Below, piece by piece: positions 1 to 7,454 of a DNA stretch of 11,219 nucleotides. The DNA is taken from assembly GCA_030603465.1 (NCBI GenBank), contig JAUVXT010000066.1:1-11219 (forward strand), given 5' to 3'. The translations under genes and the position numbers were made by a program. The notes below the pieces were generated by a model. The model was given only the letters and a program-made list of their open reading frames with translations, made no database searches and had not been told where the DNA came from. This DNA is from Deltaproteobacteria bacterium. Its GTDB lineage: Bacteria; Desulfobacterota; Syntrophia; Syntrophales; UBA2210. Within the stretch, counting starts at the first letter, position 1; each line of letters opens with the position of its first letter.

Positions 1-573
1 GATCTGAAGGAGATGTCTTCTCTGCCGGATGGAGATATCGATGACTACTTTGCCTCCATAGCTGATTTCCTGAAAATGATATATTCCTTCAAAAAGCCGG
101 TCATCGCGGCGGTGGGAGGAATAGCCTTTGGAAGCGGATTCAACCTGGCTACCGTTTGTGATCTCATCGTGGCAGCCGAAGCGGCCATATTTGGCCATCC
201 CGAGATCAAATTCGGTCTGAACCCCCTCTTTGATCCCTTAAGGAGGATTGTCGGTCACTTTAAGGCAAAAGAGATTGCCATGATTGGTAATCCTGTCGGG
301 GCGAAAGAGGCTGCAAAGATAGGACTGGTAAATAAGGTAGCGCCTCCCGATAAATTTATGGAAAAGGCGGAAAAACTGGCGAAGGAAATTTCGGGGAAAC
401 CGCCAAAAGCTATAGAAGCGGTCAAACGGATATCGGATATCGTTCCCCGTCTTGATAAGAGCACCGCCCTGGAGTATGAATTTGAGACAACGGCACTCCT
501 CTTTTCAAGGGCAGAGAGCAAGGAACATCTGAAAAAATTTTTAGAAGAGCTAAAATCGAGGAAAAAGAAATAG
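1..573 (+). CDS. Enoyl-CoA hydratase/isomerase family protein (crotonase fold), N-terminus cut off by the window
   Basis: The reading frame is open from base 1 and ends at TAG 571-573, giving 190 visible residues. The first residues (DLKEM) match the segment after the family's usual 'AG-D-LKEM' oxyanion-hole motif, so roughly 60 N-terminal residues are missing and the ATG at 13 is internal. The second oxyanion motif (GGIAFGSG) and the LATVCDLIVA helix are at about residues 39-58. A glutamate is present in FGHPEIKFG (residue 68), matching Glu164 of rat enoyl-CoA hydratase. The position of the other catalytic acid (rat Glu144, in 'G-C-E-L') is Asn48 here (GFNL). Family members act on acyl-CoA thioesters, as hydratases in beta-oxidation or as isomerases. 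The lost acid argues against a standard water-adding hydratase and leaves isomerase or a special substrate open. The gene converges on the next one with a 10-bp gap and no clear terminator between. The family call is secure; the substrate is unknown. Confidence 0.93.
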   Translation, partial: DLKEMSSLPDGDIDDYFASIADFLKMIYSFKKPVIAAVGGIAFGSGFNLATVCDLIVAAEAAIFGHPEIKFGLNPLFDPLRRIVGHFKAKEIAMIGNPVGAKEAAKIGLVNKVAPPDKFMEKAEKLAKEISGKPPKAIEAVKRISDIVPRLDKSTALEYEFETTALLFSRAESKEHLKKFLEELKSRKKK

Positions 574-583
574 TATTCGCGTC

Positions 584-868
584 TCACATTGAGTCTTCAT
601 CTCTTGGCAGTGAAGCAAAGTCTGTCAGTTGATCTTTTCTCTTTTTATGCTGCAATTTTTTAAGGGCCTTGGCCTCAATTTGTCGTATCCTTTCCCTGGT
701 AACTCCCATCATTTCACCCACCTCTTCGAGGGTAAATGGGCCGTAGTTACAGGCAACCCAGGTGCAATTACAAAAGGTTTCACTCTTTAGCCACCATTCG
801 CATATTTTGTCGTGGCATGGCCCAGTTATAAAAGTCCCCCTCTTTTTGCATCTATATAAATTTATCAA
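584..868 (-). CDS. Small protein: cysteine-rich N-terminus plus sigma-70 region 4.2 helix-turn-helix
   Basis: The protein has 94 residues. Residues 46-73 (from TLEEVGEMM through VTRERIRQIEAKALKKLQ) are almost the region 4.2 of housekeeping RpoD, which reads the -35 element. No region 2 or 3 is present, so it cannot be a complete sigma factor. Residues 1-45 carry six cysteines (C7, C18, C23, C33, C35, C40) and H19, spaced like a zinc or iron-sulfur site. The tail is basic, then acidic. The start is TTG at 866-868. It is chosen because AAAGGA lies 9 bases upstream and the next Met is residue 53, inside the helix-turn-helix. The TTG sits within the perfect palindrome ATCAATTGAT (864-873). The gene is monocistronic with its own promoter. 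It is probably a transcription regulator that binds DNA or the RNA polymerase beta flap. Metal binding and target are inference. The high match to RpoD makes the DNA-binding call strong. Confidence 0.85.
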   Translation of the reverse strand: MINLYRCKKRGTFITGPCHDKICEWWLKSETFCNCTWVACNYGPFTLEEVGEMMGVTRERIRQIEAKALKKLQHKKRKDQLTDFASLPRDEDSM

Positions 869-923
869 TTGATTATTTCCTTTCTGAACGTCGGGATATA
901 CCTACCCAATATCTATAACCCTT

Positions 924-953
924 AATATAGTAATTAGTAGATTTCTTTGTCAA
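924..953 (-). promoter_or_regulatory. Sigma-70-type promoter of the small sigma-4-like gene
   Basis: On the - strand, a perfect -35 box TTGACA (948-953) and a -10 box TATATT (924-929) are separated by 18 bases. This predicts a transcript start near 917 and a leader of about 48 bases before the TTG start at 868. The flanking DNA is AT-rich. The match is good and correctly placed, so this promoter is likely real. Confidence 0.72.
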
Positions 954-1024
954 TAATAAAAAGGGTTCTTCCGTAATAAAATTGTTCAATAAATTCTTTT
1001 GAGCATTAGAATGAATCTTGACAA

Positions 1025-1203
1025 TCTCGTAAAAAGTCTTTTTCGCACTCCTTGGAGCATTTTGGGAAAAAGATGACTCCGGTGGTTGGCGTTAAGAAAA
1101 TCTAACGGTTTGAGTGCGTTAGCACGAGCTTTAGATTTTTAGCCAGGCGCCGAAATCATCCCCAAAAGGGTCTTCAAGCGAGAAAACTGATTTTTTTGCG
1201 AGA
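1025..1203. repeat. Long imperfect palindrome (about 180 bp), possible MITE-like or repetitive intergenic element
   Basis: The two halves pair step by step around a centre near 1119. GTGC (1114-1117) pairs with GCAC (1122-1125) around the loop GTTA. AAAATCTAA (1097-1105) pairs with TTAGATTTT (1131-1139). TGGC (1087-1090) pairs with GCCA (1142-1145), CGG (1080-1082) with CCG (1150-1152), and GATGA (1072-1076) with TCATC (1156-1160). TTTTGGG (1060-1066) pairs with CCCAAAA (1161-1167), TTTTTCGC (1039-1046) with GCGAGAAAA (1178-1186), and TCTCG (1025-1029) with CGAGA (1199-1203). Internal loops separate these blocks. The pattern is far longer than an intrinsic terminator and suggests a fold-back element. 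Whether it is a mobile element remnant, a repeat of the host genome or an RNA structure cannot be told from one copy. Confidence 0.75.
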
Positions 1204-1230
1204 AGATCAATCTTAAATCGCCTGGATTAC

Positions 1231-1262
1231 AAAAAGCATCTTAGACAAGCGAAAAGGTGCTT
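1231..1262 (-). terminator. Possible weak intrinsic terminator after addA
   Basis: On the - strand, AAGCACC (1256-1262) can pair with GATGCTT (1234-1240), with one mismatch, across a 15-base loop. A run of five T follows the stem, though two of the T belong to it. The site lies about 44 bases past the addA stop, where a terminator is expected. The stem is short and AT-rich, so this is tentative. The large palindrome just beyond it could also end transcription. Confidence 0.3.
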
Positions 1263-1305
1263 ATGCAATGATTATCAACTTAAATGCGAAAGAGGAGTTT
1301 AAATC

Positions 1306-4300
1306 TTAGTACTCCATCCATTTTTGAAATGCCGTGAGATAAATTCCCCTTCGTATCTGAGGCTCCTCAACCGATTTTGTATGAGCGAGCATGGAAGCAT
1401 AGGCCTTTAGTTGAGATCTGTATGTCTCTTTTCCCCGGTTGATAAATGCCTCAAGTGTTTCATCCCCTTTCGGCCTTGCTGTCTTAAAATCGCATATCCA
1501 CCAGTATGTGCCGTCGAATACCAGAAGATCGATGATTCCGGAACGAAGTCGTCTTTCCCCGGAAATATCTTCGATGGCAACCTCGGCATTCACTGTGGGA
1601 TTGGCCCTGTCAATCAGTCCGGAAATGAAGGGGGAACTCACAGTCTTTTCCGCTTCCTCCAATATTTCAGGGGCCAGATGAGTGGCATGCGTCTTTGACA
1701 TCCCCCTTTGTGAGAGCGCGATGGATATGGCCCGCTCTGATGGAAGAGGCATGCCATTGATCGCTGCTTTTACAATTCCATGGATAAGGGTTCCGCGTAT
1801 CGATTCCCGGGAGGTGTCACCCAATCTCTCCCCGGACTCATCAGCGGTTTCCGAATCATGGATCCTGTCCGAATCCATGGAAGAGGGATTTTCGACAGTA
1901 TAGGGTAGTCTTTCCGGTGAGAGGGTATATGGTTCGGGAAGACTGCCGTCTTTTTGTGTCCTTTCCGGAGGGATGAGATCGATTTCGGGGTTAAATGTGA
2001 CATCAATGCTCAGTCCATTCGCGGATATTTTCTCTATATCTTCATGTTTCATGACAAAGCTGAGGATACTTTTATCGGGCACAGTGATCATTTCATCCTT
2101 CGCGCTTACGATTCCACTCATAATCAATCTGCTTCGTGCCCTTGTCGCTGCGACGTAAAACCATCGCTTCGCCTCTCCCCATTTTCTATTCCTCTGAAGT
2201 TTACGTAGCAAATTGTAGGTTTTTGATGCTTCCCCTGTGCGGTAATCCGCTCCCATTGCCATAATGTGTTTCCCACCCGTGCCCGGTATCCTCTCCAGTA
2301 GATAGGGAGGGGGTGCCGTGGACCCGCTGGCAAGGGGTTTCCAGTCCATAAAGGGGATAAAAACGATATCGAACTCCAGCCCCTTCGCCCTGTGAATGGT
2401 CATCAACTGGACGGGAGATAGCGATGCCCGGGGATCGGAAGGTTCATAGATGGAATCTATTTTTCGTTCCAGGTTATTCAGTGTTTCCTGAGGTATCCCC
2501 CGTTCCATCTCTTCAAGTAGCTGGAAAAAACGAAGGCAGTTGGAAACGCCGGCCATTCCGTAAAGATAGGCGGTCTTTCTCGGGCCGTCGAGGTCTTCCC
2601 AGAACCTCTTTACGATCTTTCCCAGGGGATCCCTTCCCAGCCTGATGAATTCGCGATCGCATGTCCGCAGGAGATTTTCCATTTCCGGGTTCGATGTTGC
2701 GGCGAGGCGTATCTTTTCCATCCAGCTTTCAGGACTTTCGGTGGCCGTTTTGTGAAGGGTTTTTATGTCAAACCATGACCAGGGGGATCTAAGAAGAGAG
2801 GCAAAGGCGAGGTCATCATGGGGATTGGCAAATGCCCTTGCCGTCTGGAGGAGGTATCGTACTTCGGGCCTTTTTTTAAGGCCGAGGCCTTCTTCTACCT
2901 GCAGGGGAACGTCTTCATCCTTAAAGGCCCTGAGATATCTATGAAGACGATTCCTGGTAAAAAGAAGTATGGCTATCGATTTTTCTCCGCCCGTCTCTTT
3001 CAGGATCTCCTTCGTCTTCCGGGCAAGCCAAAGGGCTTCGTTGTCCTTCGTCCGTTCCTTGTCTTCGTTGTGGAAAAGATTTAGAGAGATGGTGGTATCT
3101 TCGTCTTTTCCGTCTTTCGGCGCTGAAGGGCTGAAGGGCACTTCATCGGCGTCATTATCCGGATTTGTCATTACCGTGGTGCCGAAGAGACCGTTTATCC
3201 ATTCTATCAGTTTTTTCGTTGACCTGAAGTTGGTCTTCAACTGATGATTTGAGAGGGGAAGGGTGCCATGCCCGGACAGGGGAATCCCCTCTTTTGCCTC
3301 AAGGAATAAGCGGACCTCGGCATTTCTGAATGCGTAGATAGACTGTTTGGGATCGCCGACGATGAAGGCTGTTTTCCCGTCTTCCCCCGTCCATCCGCTG
3401 CACAATCTCTTTATCAACTCCCACTGGTTTTCGTTTGTGTCCTGAAATTCGTCGACAAGGAGGTGCCGTATCCGGTAATCGAGATAGAGATGCAATTCCG
3501 AGGGATTACTGCCGTCGAGCGCACGAAGCGCCGATTGCTCCAGGTGTATAAAATCGGCAACATGCCTCTTGCGGCATAAATCTTCGTATTCGCCTATCAC
3601 CTCGACTGCCAGGATGATGAAATCTGAAAGTTCTTCAATGAGGACACCGGGTGTATCGACTTGCGGCAACCCTCTGGCTTCATGGAGGAGACAACTGAGA
3701 TCTTCGGTCAGTCCGGTGATGAGTTGCCCCCATTCCGTCTTCTTGAATTTGGGGTAAAATCCGTATTTGGGACCCATCACCTTTTTCGGAGTTCCTTTCT
3801 GTGTAAGGAGGGCCTCTGCTATGCTTTGCCATGATTCGAGATCTTCCCATTTGTGAGTCGGCAGGGCAGGGGGAATCGACAGGGCTGATTCCGCTTCCTG
3901 CGAGGAGAGATGGTTGAAAAAATCATCCCACCTGCTGCCCAGTTCCGAGAGCAGAAATTTTTCCCGAAGGATAGAGAGAGAGCCTTCGATATATATGCGA
4001 AGTCTTTCATGGATAACCGCGGATAGTGATGACAGTCCACGGTCAACCGCGTCTCTTACAAATCGCGTAAGGTCCGCGAAACGATCCCTCCTCATTAAGA
4101 TATTCTTAAGTTCTTCCGATAAGCCGAACCAGCTGTTATTGTGGCGAAGCAATCTTTTCTCCAGAGATGTTCTCTTTATGTCATCTGAAGGATAGGAAAA
4201 AATCCTTTCGCGGGCGGAATCTATCGCTTCTTCGATAATCTCGGATTGTCTCTCCTCGTCGACGATTTCATAGTCGGGCGCGAGGCCCGCCTCGAGGGGG

Positions 4301-4698
4301 GCTCGCCGTGTAATATAGCTGCAAAAGCCGTGAAAGGTCATTATGTTGAGAACGTCGGAAGAAGTGATCGACTCTATGTGATCCCCATGCCGTTTCAGGG
4401 CCTCGGCAGCCAGGCTGATGAGTTCTTCATCCAGCTTATTCTCGGGTTTTTCCGATTTGCTGGCCTTGTCGAGGTACTGAACGATACGGCCATGCATCTC
4501 TCCCGTTGCCTTTTCTGTAAAGGTGAGGGCGATAATCTCCTGTGGATTGCCGACCTCTACAAGCAGCTTGAGAAATCTCATGATAAGCAAGAGGGTTTTC
4601 CCCGATCCGGCCGGTGATTCGACATGGTGAGAGGAGGTTGTGTCGAGAGCTGACAGGCGTTCTTTTTGATCGATAAGGGGAATATGTGTCTTTTCCAT
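1306..4698 (-). CDS. addA: AddA-like UvrD/RecB-family helicase with C-terminal nuclease domain
   Basis: The 1130-residue protein has every superfamily 1A helicase motif: Walker A ESPAGSGKT (27-35), motif Ia ALTFTEKAT (57-65), TFHGFC (121-126), Walker B LLVDEFQDT (413-421), motif III VGDPKQSIYAFR (447-458), motif IV TNFRST (489-494), motif V TIHRAKGLEFD (767-777) and motif VI FYVAATRAR (847-855). The C-terminal 170 residues form a RecB-type PD-(D/E)XK nuclease: H973, D1057 in SGIIDLL, D1070-F-K1072, and a Q-x3-Y helix at 1096-1100. Together with the AddB-like protein encoded just upstream, it is predicted to unwind and cut double-strand DNA ends for RecA-dependent repair, working in the cytoplasm. 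The ATG at 4698 lies 27 bases after the addB stop. Its ribosome site is weak (AGAGAT), which suggests translational coupling. The length fits AddA (about 1100-1250). A stand-alone RecB-like helicase-nuclease is the alternative name. Confidence 0.92.
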   Translation of the reverse strand: MEKTHIPLIDQKERLSALDTTSSHHVESPAGSGKTLLLIMRFLKLLVEVGNPQEIIALTFTEKATGEMHGRIVQYLDKASKSEKPENKLDEELISLAAEALKRHGDHIESITSSDVLNIMTFHGFCSYITRRAPLEAGLAPDYEIVDEERQSEIIEEAIDSARERIFSYPSDDIKRTSLEKRLLRHNNSWFGLSEELKNILMRRDRFADLTRFVRDAVDRGLSSLSAVIHERLRIYIEGSLSILREKFLLSELGSRWDDFFNHLSSQEAESALSIPPALPTHKWEDLESWQSIAEALLTQKGTPKKVMGPKYGFYPKFKKTEWGQLITGLTEDLSCLLHEARGLPQVDTPGVLIEELSDFIILAVEVIGEYEDLCRKRHVADFIHLEQSALRALDGSNPSELHLYLDYRIRHLLVDEFQDTNENQWELIKRLCSGWTGEDGKTAFIVGDPKQSIYAFRNAEVRLFLEAKEGIPLSGHGTLPLSNHQLKTNFRSTKKLIEWINGLFGTTVMTNPDNDADEVPFSPSAPKDGKDEDTTISLNLFHNEDKERTKDNEALWLARKTKEILKETGGEKSIAILLFTRNRLHRYLRAFKDEDVPLQVEEGLGLKKRPEVRYLLQTARAFANPHDDLAFASLLRSPWSWFDIKTLHKTATESPESWMEKIRLAATSNPEMENLLRTCDREFIRLGRDPLGKIVKRFWEDLDGPRKTAYLYGMAGVSNCLRFFQLLEEMERGIPQETLNNLERKIDSIYEPSDPRASLSPVQLMTIHRAKGLEFDIVFIPFMDWKPLASGSTAPPPYLLERIPGTGGKHIMAMGADYRTGEASKTYNLLRKLQRNRKWGEAKRWFYVAATRARSRLIMSGIVSAKDEMITVPDKSILSFVMKHEDIEKISANGLSIDVTFNPEIDLIPPERTQKDGSLPEPYTLSPERLPYTVENPSSMDSDRIHDSETADESGERLGDTSRESIRGTLIHGIVKAAINGMPLPSERAISIALSQRGMSKTHATHLAPEILEEAEKTVSSPFISGLIDRANPTVNAEVAIEDISGERRLRSGIIDLLVFDGTYWWICDFKTARPKGDETLEAFINRGKETYRSQLKAYASMLAHTKSVEEPQIRRGIYLTAFQKWMEY

Positions 4699-4725
4699 GA
4701 AAATCTCTATCCAAATCCTTAATGC

Positions 4726-7416
4726 TTAATTCTCAATGTTGAATTCTTCCGCCATCATGATTTCCGGATACAAACCCTTTTCACAAACGGTGATAAGGGA
4801 ACAATCTTTGCAGGTGTCGTTACTCTTTTCATACAGTGATACGGGGAATGGTGTTGCCGGGAAATCACCCTTATTGAGGATTTTTCCCAGATCGGATATG
4901 ACCCCGATCCATTCGTCGAGAGATGATTCGATCGTGTCGATGGTATGTATTTTAACCGCCTTCAGGGATTTTAACTGCATGTATCCAGCGGAAAGCGTTG
5001 TGTCGGTCTTCAAATATTTTTCCGTGTCCGACACCTTCCCCTTCCTGACCGCCAGGAGATAGAGGGGAAGCTGGGGCGAGGTGAATTGATGAACAATGGC
5101 GGCCGCCTTCGGTATGTTTCCCGTTTTATAGTCCCAGCAGACAATCTCCCGATCTTTCATGTAATCTATTCTGTCTATGCGACCACGAAGCGAAAATGGC
5201 CAGCCACTGTCACCGAGATCGGTAAAACCGGCCTCTTCGGTTATGCACTGCCACCCATCCTGGCGGTGCCTTATCTCTTCATCGAGCCAGGCGATGAGGA
5301 GTCCCGGTGCAATCGATGCACCCGAATCCAGCAAAAGTTTACGCTCCACCTGCCAGTGCGGATCTCTTTCAACATCGCGGAGTTCCTCTGTGACGCATAT
5401 GGTGAGAAGTTCCAGAACAGCTTCCCTGTTGCTGAAAAGGTCGGGACCGGACTTTCTTGCCCTTCTTGTGAAGGATGCCAGTATACGATGTAAACGAATC
5501 CCTCGCTCCTTCGGCGAGACTCCCTGCTGTACCCTTTCAAGTTCTTCTATTTTCAGGATGCGGGAAACAAAAAAGATGTAGGGACATTTGACGGCCTTTT
5601 CCATGTCACTGGGAGAGAGAATCTGAGGAACAATGTCCGGATCGGGATGGAGATCCCTTTTTGCGATCTTTTGCCTAAAATCAGCAATCATGTCCCGTCC
5701 CTTTGCCGCGTTCAGTCCCTTAAAGGAAGACTTTAACCAGTCTGCCCTAAGCCAAGCGGGGTCTGGTTCACGCCAAATATCGATGGACTCTTGTATTTCA
5801 GGTCCGGGCCAGAAGGGTGAGGGGGAGAGCAATTCCGAATCTTTTTGTTTCGCCCTGAGGAGAGTTATGCGGGGAGCGGAACCGAGGATTCCGTAAAAGG
5901 CCTTCCTGGCAAAATCATACTGACTGTGGGTCGTTCCACCCTGAACAACCCTTCGCTCCGCCGTGTCGAGCAAGGGAAGTGGCCGTACAGGCTGGGGAAG
6001 TGAACGGTCATTCATGTCCAGGATATATATCTTTTCAAAATCGAGTCCCCGCGATTCGATGAGTCCCATGACCTGAATACCTGCCTCTTCAGAGGCGCTT
6101 GTTTGGGTCTTTTTCCGCGATACCACATGGTTTAAAAACGCGAGGAATTCCTGCGCAGTCATCCGTTCTTTCGAAAGAGTGGCCTGCATGTCATTCAGGA
6201 TACTCTCCAGGTGCCTCCATGCCAGTGTGTCCTTCTCGTCGGAAATCACCGGAAATCCGAGATCGGACCATAGTTCCGTCAGCTTTTTAATCCAAGAGGT
6301 GGTCTCCTCTGGCTTTTCGGTATTGATCCTGCAGAAGGAAGTTATGTTTTTTGCGCCGCCGGAAAGAATCTTTTCCGGGAGGGTGGAGCCTCGCTTTGTC
6401 AGGGAGGCAATCATATTGTCCAGGCCCGATTCTATGGAACATTCCCTCCAGACCCGGTCGGCCCTGGCAATCGCATGCCTTTGACCCTGCCAGCACCCAT
6501 AGTACGGGGAGAGTAAAAGAGAAAGAAAGAGATTCCGCGGCTCTCTTCCCGTCAGGAATCTTAGTGGCAGGAGGGCCGCCTTCACCAGTGGTGAATCATT
6601 GAGCGATTTCCCCAGGGTAATATTAAACCACTGTGACCCTTGAGAGGGATTATCTCCCAATATTTCCTTCAGTCCTTCTTCCAGTATGTCCGCGTAGACA
6701 TTCAAGTCGGGTGCGATGACTCCTATTCTACTGAGAGGAACAGATAGGGCGTTTCCGGCGAGACAGTGAATCAGATATCGCACCTCCTGTTCGGGAGAGG
6801 GGAGGGCAATGGCCCTCAGCTCTTCAGGTTTTCCCTTTTGAGTCGCGCAATATTCGACATGGGCCTTCTTTTCGAGAAGGGAAAATAGATCTTTTTCAAT
6901 GGGTGCCGGCGACTCGAATCCTGAGAGTGATATTTTACCGGGGCAGATTTCATTATTTTTTGAAATCGCGCCGGAAACAAGAATGGGTAATTCGGCAGGG
7001 TGGAAGCATCCTTCCCGATCAAGACCCACCTTGAATGCCCTGCTTATTTTTCTTCTCCATTCCACGAGGGGTGTAGAGGGGAAGCCTGCCGCAGGCTCAA
7101 GTCTGTGGCGGATCATGACGCCATAATTTTCATCAAGGAGACTGCATAGCCCGAGATCTCTTTCAAAGGATGACGGAGGGGGTATTTCCGAAGTCAGTCT
7201 GTACCAGAGATTGGTTCGTAAAATATCGGATGCCGGCACTCTTTCCGGCCACGATTCCGTCCATACATTTTGCAGCCAGGCATTGAGGCTCACGGCCTGA
7301 GGCGGGTGCCAGCCACGCATGCCGTCTCCGATGCATCTCATGCGGAACCTGTGACGCAATCTTCGCGCAAGCCTTCCCGTGGAAGTGAGGTATAAACGGT
7401 CGGAATCAAAAAACAT
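4726..7416 (-). CDS. addB: AddB-like PD-(D/E)XK nuclease with iron-sulfur cysteines
   Basis: The protein has 896 residues from the ATG at 7416. The C-terminal nuclease shows H643 (RLHRIL), D748 in GRIDRID, D762-Y-K764 and Q782...Y786. Four cysteines, C611 before the nuclease and C869-x2-C872-x5-C878 after it, match the arrangement that holds the 4Fe-4S cluster of AddB and locks the nuclease fold. The N-terminus (YLTSTGRLARRLRHRF) has no Walker A motif, unlike Bacillus AddB. A motif V-like stretch (GLIESRGLDFEKIYIL) is at 451-466, so the helicase-like part is probably structural. The protein is also shorter than Bacillus AddB (about 1160) and resembles the proteobacterial 'probable DNA repair protein' branch. 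An in-frame GTG at 7482 would overlap the epimerase gene and has no good ribosome site. ATG 7416 is preferred but also lacks a strong Shine-Dalgarno sequence. It is predicted to partner the AddA-like protein downstream. Confidence 0.88.
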   Translation of the reverse strand: MFFDSDRLYLTSTGRLARRLRHRFRMRCIGDGMRGWHPPQAVSLNAWLQNVWTESWPERVPASDILRTNLWYRLTSEIPPPSSFERDLGLCSLLDENYGVMIRHRLEPAAGFPSTPLVEWRRKISRAFKVGLDREGCFHPAELPILVSGAISKNNEICPGKISLSGFESPAPIEKDLFSLLEKKAHVEYCATQKGKPEELRAIALPSPEQEVRYLIHCLAGNALSVPLSRIGVIAPDLNVYADILEEGLKEILGDNPSQGSQWFNITLGKSLNDSPLVKAALLPLRFLTGREPRNLFLSLLLSPYYGCWQGQRHAIARADRVWRECSIESGLDNMIASLTKRGSTLPEKILSGGAKNITSFCRINTEKPEETTSWIKKLTELWSDLGFPVISDEKDTLAWRHLESILNDMQATLSKERMTAQEFLAFLNHVVSRKKTQTSASEEAGIQVMGLIESRGLDFEKIYILDMNDRSLPQPVRPLPLLDTAERRVVQGGTTHSQYDFARKAFYGILGSAPRITLLRAKQKDSELLSPSPFWPGPEIQESIDIWREPDPAWLRADWLKSSFKGLNAAKGRDMIADFRQKIAKRDLHPDPDIVPQILSPSDMEKAVKCPYIFFVSRILKIEELERVQQGVSPKERGIRLHRILASFTRRARKSGPDLFSNREAVLELLTICVTEELRDVERDPHWQVERKLLLDSGASIAPGLLIAWLDEEIRHRQDGWQCITEEAGFTDLGDSGWPFSLRGRIDRIDYMKDREIVCWDYKTGNIPKAAAIVHQFTSPQLPLYLLAVRKGKVSDTEKYLKTDTTLSAGYMQLKSLKAVKIHTIDTIESSLDEWIGVISDLGKILNKGDFPATPFPVSLYEKSNDTCKDCSLITVCEKGLYPEIMMAEEFNIEN

Positions 7417-7454
7417 AGTTATTGATGGTTCGTGTCGAAGTATGGATGAATATG

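Larger units (their letters stand above)
869..1305. other. 437-bp non-coding gap between the sigma-4-like gene and addA
   Basis: I see no believable coding frame here. From left to right it holds the leader and promoter of the - strand sigma-4-like gene (869-953), an AT-rich stretch with no recognisable signal (954-1024), the long palindrome (1025-1203), and a segment with a weak hairpin that may end addA transcription (1231-1262). Both flanking genes are on the - strand, so the gap separates the end of the addBA operon from the promoter of the next gene. Confidence 0.8.

Noticed and set aside
560..600. Bidirectional terminator between the two convergent genes
   Set aside because: No stable hairpin with a flanking T-run can be found around the 10-bp gap.
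1018..1046. TTGACA at 1018-1023 on the + strand as a promoter -35 box
   Set aside because: No acceptable -10 box at 16-18 bases (the place reads TTTCGC), and no + strand gene follows. The box lies at the foot of the palindrome.
5086..5581. Overlapping open frames of 134-135 codons on the + strand
   Set aside because: They are opposite the well-supported AddB nuclease region, show no motif, and have no convincing ribosome site.
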